Source: DASUGM01 sp036274055 (GTDB lineage Bacteria > Acidobacteriota > Vicinamibacteria > Vicinamibacterales > SCN-69-37). From it: a DNA stretch of 10,498 nt. Positions 7,501 through 10,498 of this stretch are shown here, one piece after another. The stretch's first letter is position 1. The number at the start of each line of letters is the position of its first letter. The translations under genes and the position numbers were made by a program. The notes under the pieces are model-generated. The model had not been told where the DNA came from. It saw only the letters and a list, made by a program, of their open reading frames with translations, and did not search any database. Location of the stretch: positions 1 through 10,498 of the forward strand of contig DASUGM010000282.1 in the NCBI GenBank assembly GCA_036274055.1, in the 5' to 3' direction.

Positions 7501-8491
7501 GGCCGCCATGGTCGGCGTGCGCCCGCTGGCGGAACGCTGGTGGCGGCTTGGCGCGAAGACCAGCGACGCCGAGCAGCGGCTGGCGGTGCTGCTCAGTCAG
7601 GGCCTGACGTTCCTGGGCGAGTGCCGCTGGGATCGGCTCACCGCGGTGCTCGACGCGCACGAAGCGATTGCGCGCCGGACCAGCCTGTTCCAGCTCGATA
7701 ACAACTTCGTGTTGCGCATCATCATGGAATTCCAGTGCGGCCGGCTGACGCGATCGATCGCGTATGCCGAAGCGCTGCTCGAGTCGGCGCTGGCGCAGCA
7801 GAACGATCAACACGAGATTTGGGCACGGCAGTCGCTCGAGAGTCTCGTCACGCTCGTCGGCCGGCACGACGAAGCGGAGGCGCACTGGGCACGGCTCGAG
7901 GAACTGGCGCCATCCATCAACGACCTGCTGACGACGGTGCAGATGCGCGGGAATCGAATCGAACGGCTGATGAGGGCCGGCGATTTCGACGGCGCGTTCG
8001 CGCTGCTGCCGGAACTCGAGCGCAACCTGCACGCCACGCCGCCAACATCAACCGGGTCGCTGGTGCCGTTCAACGTGCTCGCCCGCGCGTCGTTAGCGGC
8101 CTGGAGCCGCGCCGTCGTCCGCGGCGACGCGGACGCGGCGGCGCGTGGCGCGGCGGCGCGCCGTAACCTCACGCCGCTGCGGAAATACGCGCGCATGTTT
8201 CCCTACGGGCGCGCCTATCATGCGCTGCTCGAAGGCGCGTGGCACTGGACCGCCGGCCATCATCGGCGTGCGGCGCGCGCCTGGGAGAAGAGCCGCCGCA
8301 TTGCCGTCGCGCAGCAGATGCCGGTGGCCGAGGTGCAGGCGGAGCAGTTGCTGGCACTGGCGACGCGCGGGCGGCCGGCCCACGCGCGGCACGCCGGCCG
8401 CGTCGACGCGCTGACGCGACAGTTGGGTTTCGAACAACATCTCGTCGAATTTGACGTGTGGCAGTCGTCCGCAACGACCAGGCGGACCTAG
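4556..8491 (+). CDS. Soluble-adenylyl-cyclase-like protein: twin class III cyclase domains, P-loop ATPase, TPR-like tail
   Basis: From the GTG at 4556 this is 1311 residues with the domain order of mammalian soluble adenylyl cyclase (sAC, ADCY10). First cyclase domain, about 10-175: metal-binding Asp21 in FADLSGFTAL and Asp71 in HFAGDAP. A Pro-rich linker follows at about 178-195. Second cyclase domain, about 215-385: RRVTTLFV, VDDKG, GRVFCG, and IGRSVNLASR with catalytic Asn336 and Arg340. P-loop ATPase from about 401: MVGR start, Walker A GEAGTGKS at 430-437 (Lys436), and Walker B LLIVVDDAQWLD with Asp559 and Asp560. A family-type block AFAHALVHDVAYGL lies at about 758-771, then a long Ala- and Leu-rich helical tail that probably folds as TPR-like repeats. 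It has no signal peptide or membrane segment, so it is cytoplasmic. The adenine-selecting Lys and Thr of sAC are replaced by Gln260 and Ala329, so a cAMP product is likely but not assured. The start is uncertain: no ATG is in frame nearby, and CTG at 4526 or 4544 would keep more of the conserved N-terminus. Confidence 0.88.
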   Translation: MPALLSPTFARRFDAALLFADLSGFTALTDRFAAQGPAGAEALARLLNLCFGRLADEILAAGGDVLHFAGDAPIALFPETPAPGALARASACALRLQAAMPELSIAAGQALSLRIAVTRGEFAALSVGAHGDRREFVVAGPAFAAIAPTLAVAQPGETWLATAGGRELVTGTLGDPAPSPPVPPPAAPDTTMVRPFLSRSLVARLDAGQSEWIAEWRRVTTLFVTINGLADISPAGLARLDEIFSVMQGAVYAADGSVNQFLVDDKGTTLVAAWGVPGRSHDNDATRAALAAMDIAAALTTRQVDAGIGLATGRVFCGWRGNYARREFALIGRSVNLASRLAGQPGAIRADVATRDAASTRVRWTAGPAASIKGLASPVETFAPSLAAGGDASPARSGSGMVGRAAERDLLAHAIAEVVGGRGGAVLIEGEAGTGKSTLLADVIRDVDRGALRVLSTAAAPMVRTGALDVWRDLLRQLLDLHADGTLADHVAQLHAAVADVAALRESAPLLANVLGVPMPDNDFTAGLKGGLRGEATREAVVGVVRRAAHQRPLLIVVDDAQWLDSLSWSALAATIAREPRLLAFVGHRPMMEPPAEWPQILQHDRTRIVRLDRLSDDEVEELTRRELASTAVPGGLRSLILAKTQGHPLFVTELVRWLRDTGAIIVDERGCRLAARVEDLSAELPGTVEGVLLGRFDQLPAEHHLTLRVASVLGQTFSVDAMAAVHPVDRDRISLATQLAACERQRFLTAGSDGAFAFAHALVHDVAYGLVVPTQRVSWHRATASYLESTVGDAGADAVLAFHWTRAEDYGRAIGYLERAGTSAVARGAGVEPRTFFRQAVNLADQHGIAVAPLKRARWQRMISQACSRTGDAKGASSALVEAFAVLKYPFVDAPGPLRRRLIRELVQQVRHLVLPPRPADGERAAYLRELMWVFRAAADRAYFDANHLGIATWAFAMVNAAEEAGLQDEVANGYSAAAYMAAMVGVRPLAERWWRLGAKTSDAEQRLAVLLSQGLTFLGECRWDRLTAVLDAHEAIARRTSLFQLDNNFVLRIIMEFQCGRLTRSIAYAEALLESALAQQNDQHEIWARQSLESLVTLVGRHDEAEAHWARLEELAPSINDLLTTVQMRGNRIERLMRAGDFDGAFALLPELERNLHATPPTSTGSLVPFNVLARASLAAWSRAVVRGDADAAARGAAARRNLTPLRKYARMFPYGRAYHALLEGAWHWTAGHHRRAARAWEKSRRIAVAQQMPVAEVQAEQLLALATRGRPAHARHAGRVDALTRQLGFEQHLVEFDVWQSSATTRRT

Positions 8492-8494
8492 GAG
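8490..8494 (+). promoter_or_regulatory. Ribosome binding site AGGAG deciding the start at 8500
   Basis: AGGAG overlaps the last two bases of the cyclase stop codon and is spaced 5 nt from the ATG at 8500. It is the only clear Shine-Dalgarno site before any start in this window. It favours ATG 8500 over the in-frame ATG at 8458, which would overlap the upstream gene by 34 nt. Confidence 0.75.
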
Positions 8495-8499
8495 CGCTG

Positions 8500-9399
8500 A
8501 TGCCTTTTTCGTTTATCACCACCGAGCTGCTGTCGTACGCAATCGCGGCCCTGTTCGTCTACCACGCGCTGCGACGCCGCATGCTGGGCCTGCTGGTCAC
8601 CGCAGTCGCCTACGGGTTCCTGCTCGAGTTTCATACCGTCAAGACCGAAACCGCCTACTGCTACGGCCGCTTCATGATCATGCTGCCGCCGTGGCCGGCG
8701 CCGGCGGAGCCCACGTGCCTGGTTGGCGCGCGGGTGCCGCTCTGGGGCAGCATCGTCTGGGGTTATTTCATCTACGGCGCGATGGCGACGTCGTCGCGGC
8801 TGGCAATGCCGTGGTGGACGCGGCCGCTGCTCGACGGCCTGCTCGTGCTCACCTACGACTGGGTGCTCGACCCGGTGGCCTCGAAGTTGGGATTCTGGAC
8901 GTGGGAGACGCGCGGCTCGTGGTTCGGCATCCCGCTCGACAACTTCTTCGGCTGGTTCATGGTCGTCGCCGCGTTTTCGTTCTCGCTCCGCTGGCTGCAG
9001 CGGCGCTGGCCGCTGCACTCGAAAGGCGCCGGCCGCGACACCATGGTTTTCGTGCTGACGATCGTGCTGTCGATGGTGATCCTCGCCGCGTCGCTCGAGC
9101 TCTACGTCAGGCTCGCCGGGCGCGGCATCTCTCAGGAAGTCCTGCTGTGGGGCACGCTCGCCGGCGCCTTCGCCGTGACCCTGCCCTACTTTCTTCGCGC
9201 GCATGGCGACGAGCGGCCCGCCTCGATATTCCTGGGGACCGTGCTGGTGCAGCACCTCTACAACGGTTTCCTGCTGTGCTACTCCGGCCTGTGGCACGAG
9301 GAGCCGTGGCTCAACCTGGTCTGGGCGACGTCGATGACGCTGGCGCTGATCGGCTACGGGTGGCCCTATGCGCGGATTCGCCCCTCGGTTAATGCGTGA
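8500..9399 (+). CDS. PF04240 (CruF-like carotenoid biosynthesis family) membrane protein, divergent paralog
   Basis: This 299-residue protein has about seven hydrophobic segments (for example around 10-22, 28-42, 82-96, 150-164, 182-200, 215-231 and 243-260) and no signal peptide. It is probably an inner-membrane protein. It shares several blocks with the convergent cruF-like gene at 9512-10366. These are an acidic residue followed by VKT (Glu43, 47-49), the Asp-x3-Asp-Pro block (Asp120, Asp124, Pro125), GFWTW at 131-135, and WFGIPLDNFFGW at 141-152. The family includes the carotenoid 1',2'-hydratase CruF. The insert after Tyr55 (PPWPAPAEPTC) and the longer C-terminal part (about residues 175-299) set it apart from typical CruF, so a hydratase activity is not assured. 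The start follows the cyclase stop by 8 nt, so the two genes are probably co-transcribed. Its TGA stop lies in the first unit of the octamer repeat. Confidence 0.8.
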   Translation: MPFSFITTELLSYAIAALFVYHALRRRMLGLLVTAVAYGFLLEFHTVKTETAYCYGRFMIMLPPWPAPAEPTCLVGARVPLWGSIVWGYFIYGAMATSSRLAMPWWTRPLLDGLLVLTYDWVLDPVASKLGFWTWETRGSWFGIPLDNFFGWFMVVAAFSFSLRWLQRRWPLHSKGAGRDTMVFVLTIVLSMVILAASLELYVRLAGRGISQEVLLWGTLAGAFAVTLPYFLRAHGDERPASIFLGTVLVQHLYNGFLLCYSGLWHEEPWLNLVWATSMTLALIGYGWPYARIRPSVNA

Positions 9400-9520
9400 A
9401 TGTGTGAGTGTGTGAATGGGTGAAATGAGGCAATGAGTGAATGCGTCAGTGAATTCATTGACGCACTGCGTCATTGAAACATTTCATCCATTCACCCATT
9501 CACTCATTTACTCATTTACT
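9394..9520. repeat. TGAATG-octamer inverted repeat between convergent genes
   Basis: The left side runs as 8-nt units related to GTGAATGN (GTGAATGT, GTGAGTGT, GTGAATGG). The right side is the complement with the same period (CATTCACC, CATTCACT, CATTTACT). GTGAATGGGTGAA at 9412-9424 is the exact reverse complement of 9491-9503. The centre holds a 24-nt palindrome at 9442-9465 (TGCGTCA and TGACGCA around TGAATTCA) with one mismatched pair, which would be a G-U pair in plus-strand RNA. The repeat is AT-richer than its surroundings. It could act as a bidirectional terminator for the two convergent genes, whose stop codons both lie in it. Confidence 0.9.
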
Positions 9521-10366
9521 GCGAATGCTCGAATGCGCCGCTTGGAGGGGAGCCTCGAAGAGTCTGACCAACGCCGCCAGCAGCGGCGTGCCCATCGCGA
9601 ATGGCGGCAGCAGCCGCGTCGCGATCGGCAGGCCGACCAGCGCGTCGCCGAGCGCCATCGTGCCGTATCCGATCAGCGGGCCGAGCGCGATCCAGCGTCG
9701 CGGTGTGCCGAGCGGCCGGAGCGGAATCATCGGCTCGACGCGGCGATAGATGAAGCAGATGATGGTGACGACGAACGTCCAGCCGAGAAAATTCTCGAGC
9801 GGGATGCCGAAGTAGGGGCCGCCGTTCACCCACTTCCAGGCGCCGACGGTGTCGGCCATCACCGGATCGGTCGTCAGATCCCATGCGGTCATCACCAGTC
9901 CGGTGAGGATCGAGGCCGCGACAATGCCCGCGGTCCCACGCTGCGCGGAAATCGGCGTCCCGTCGAGCACCAGGTTGACGATGACGTGGCTCGGGTAAAG
10001 CATCATGAAGTACGCGAACGGAATGATGATCGGCACCGTCCCGGCGATCTTCGGGCCGAGCGCCTCGGTATAGAAATATTCGCCGAACGGCCAGCCGGTC
10101 TTGACGCCGATGTACTCGAACGCGAGTGAGATCGACGCGGTCAGCGCCAGCATCCACACCGTCCGTCGCCACCCGAGCGCGTACAACCCGTGAATCAGGG
10201 CGAACGTGCACCACACTGGCACGATCACCGACCAGCGCATCTGCGCCGGCGGCGGAATGCGCAGCACGATGTGGTACACGTGCACGACGATGTGGACGAC
10301 GAGCAGGAGGGCCAAAGCGGCGATGAACAGACGATCGCGACGAGCCGGCGCTGGGGAAGCGGGCAT
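9512..10366 (-). CDS. cruF: CruF-like carotenoid 1',2'-hydratase (PF04240)
   Basis: This 284-residue integral membrane protein has about seven or eight hydrophobic segments, at roughly 12-35, 44-64, 68-86, 108-134, 146-163, 187-207, 225-246 and 252-270. CruF enzymes add water across the terminal 1',2' double bond of acyclic carotenoid ends, giving the tertiary hydroxyl of gamma-carotene, myxoxanthophyll or bacterioruberin-type pigments. Family blocks are FEYIGVKTGWPFGEYFY at 83-99, LGPKIAGTVPI at 103-113, AWDLTTDPVM at 161-170 (Asp163, Asp167), GAWKW at 175-179, and YFGIPLENFLGW at 185-196. The length is usual for the family. The ATG at 10366 has no Shine-Dalgarno site but a TACAAT box 8 nt upstream, so it may be translated leaderless. 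The last codons and the TGA fall in the octamer repeat. The exact substrate is unknown, and no other carotenoid gene except the PF04240 paralog is in view. Confidence 0.85.
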   Translation of the reverse strand: MPASPAPARRDRLFIAALALLLVVHIVVHVYHIVLRIPPPAQMRWSVIVPVWCTFALIHGLYALGWRRTVWMLALTASISLAFEYIGVKTGWPFGEYFYTEALGPKIAGTVPIIIPFAYFMMLYPSHVIVNLVLDGTPISAQRGTAGIVAASILTGLVMTAWDLTTDPVMADTVGAWKWVNGGPYFGIPLENFLGWTFVVTIICFIYRRVEPMIPLRPLGTPRRWIALGPLIGYGTMALGDALVGLPIATRLLPPFAMGTPLLAALVRLFEAPLQAAHSSIRSK

Positions 10367-10374
10367 GGGCGCCC

Positions 10375-10380
10375 ATTGTA
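10375..10380 (-). promoter_or_regulatory. Candidate -10 box (TACAAT) of the cruF-like gene
   Basis: On the minus strand TACAAT is one base from consensus and lies 8 nt before the ATG at 10366. Transcription would start at or next to the ATG, giving a leaderless message. The stretch where a -35 box would lie falls at the edge of the GTTC repeat and shows no TTGACA-like hexamer. Confidence 0.45.
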
Positions 10381-10394
10381 GTGGCTTCGCGGTC

Positions 10395-10498
10395 GTTCGT
10401 CCGTTCGGGGGTTCGGAAGTTCGGGCGTTCTGGTTCTTTCGTTCTCTGGTTCGTCGGTTCTCGTGCTTCGGTTCGTGTCGGGCGGGGCTCAGCCCCGG
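10395..10498. repeat. GTTC-octamer inverted repeat, copy 3 (right end cut by window)
   Basis: Tandem 8-nt units starting GTTC run through this stretch: GTTCGTCC, GTTCGGGG, GTTCGGAA, GTTCGGGC, then GTTCTTTC, GTTCTCTG, GTTCGTCG and GTTCTCGT. Positions 10395-10430 match 1349-1384 of copy 2 at 32 of 36 bases by eye. The window ends in a small hairpin, GGGGCT at 10484-10489 with AGCCCC at 10491-10496, which probably marks the centre of the element. The complementary GAAC arm should then follow beyond the window. Confidence 0.85.

Noticed and set aside
8458..8499. Earlier ATG at 8458 as the start of the PF04240 gene
   Set aside because: It would overlap the cyclase gene by 34 nt and adds 14 polar residues, while ATG 8500 has AGGAG at 5-nt spacing and begins directly before the first hydrophobic segment.
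10484..10498. Intrinsic terminator formed by GGGGCT and AGCCCC
   Set aside because: The stem is short, the loop is one base and the window ends before any U-tract could be seen; it more likely forms the centre of the third GTTC repeat.

Overview
This 10.5 kb window of very GC-rich bacterial DNA most resembles an Acidobacteriota genome, perhaps a Vicinamibacteria-type lineage. The case rests on a large Oar-like TonB-dependent receptor with an N-terminal carboxypeptidase-regulatory-like domain (a family greatly expanded in that phylum), the base composition and the styles of the neighbouring genes. No rRNA or tRNA marker is present, so the placement is inference.

Layout from left to right. Positions 1-150 hold a hairpin-forming repeat of GTTC-type octamers, cut by the window edge. 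A gene for a secreted protein of unknown function (177-1337, +) follows. A second copy of the hairpin repeat (1349-1500) fills the gap before the convergently transcribed TonB-dependent receptor gene (1511-4498, -). A short divergent promoter region (4499-4555) separates that gene from a very large gene (about 4556-8491, +) for a protein built like mammalian soluble adenylyl cyclase: two class III cyclase domains, a P-loop ATPase and a long helical-repeat tail. Eight bases downstream, with a good Shine-Dalgarno site, is a membrane protein of the carotenoid-biosynthesis family PF04240 (8500-9399, +). It ends inside a second, sequence-unrelated hairpin repeat (about 9394-9520) built from TGAATG-type octamers. 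On the far side and in the opposite direction is a more canonical member of the same family, CruF-like carotenoid 1',2'-hydratase (9512-10366, -). A third GTTC-type repeat starts at 10395 and runs off the right edge.

The genes look like separate transcription units: an outer-membrane importer, a signalling protein probably co-transcribed with a PF04240 membrane protein, and a carotenoid hydratase gene. The two PF04240 paralogs meeting tail to tail suggest a small carotenoid locus, but no phytoene synthase, desaturase or cyclase gene is in view.

The most unusual features are three. First, two unrelated intergenic repeat families share one design: tandem 8-nt units arranged as long inverted repeats, lying between convergent genes. 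Second, the cyclase aligns by eye with soluble adenylyl cyclase but has changed residues at the purine-recognition and bicarbonate-binding positions. Third, several first-in-unit genes have a TATGAT/TACAAT box only 8-14 nt before the start codon and no Shine-Dalgarno site, which points to leaderless transcripts.
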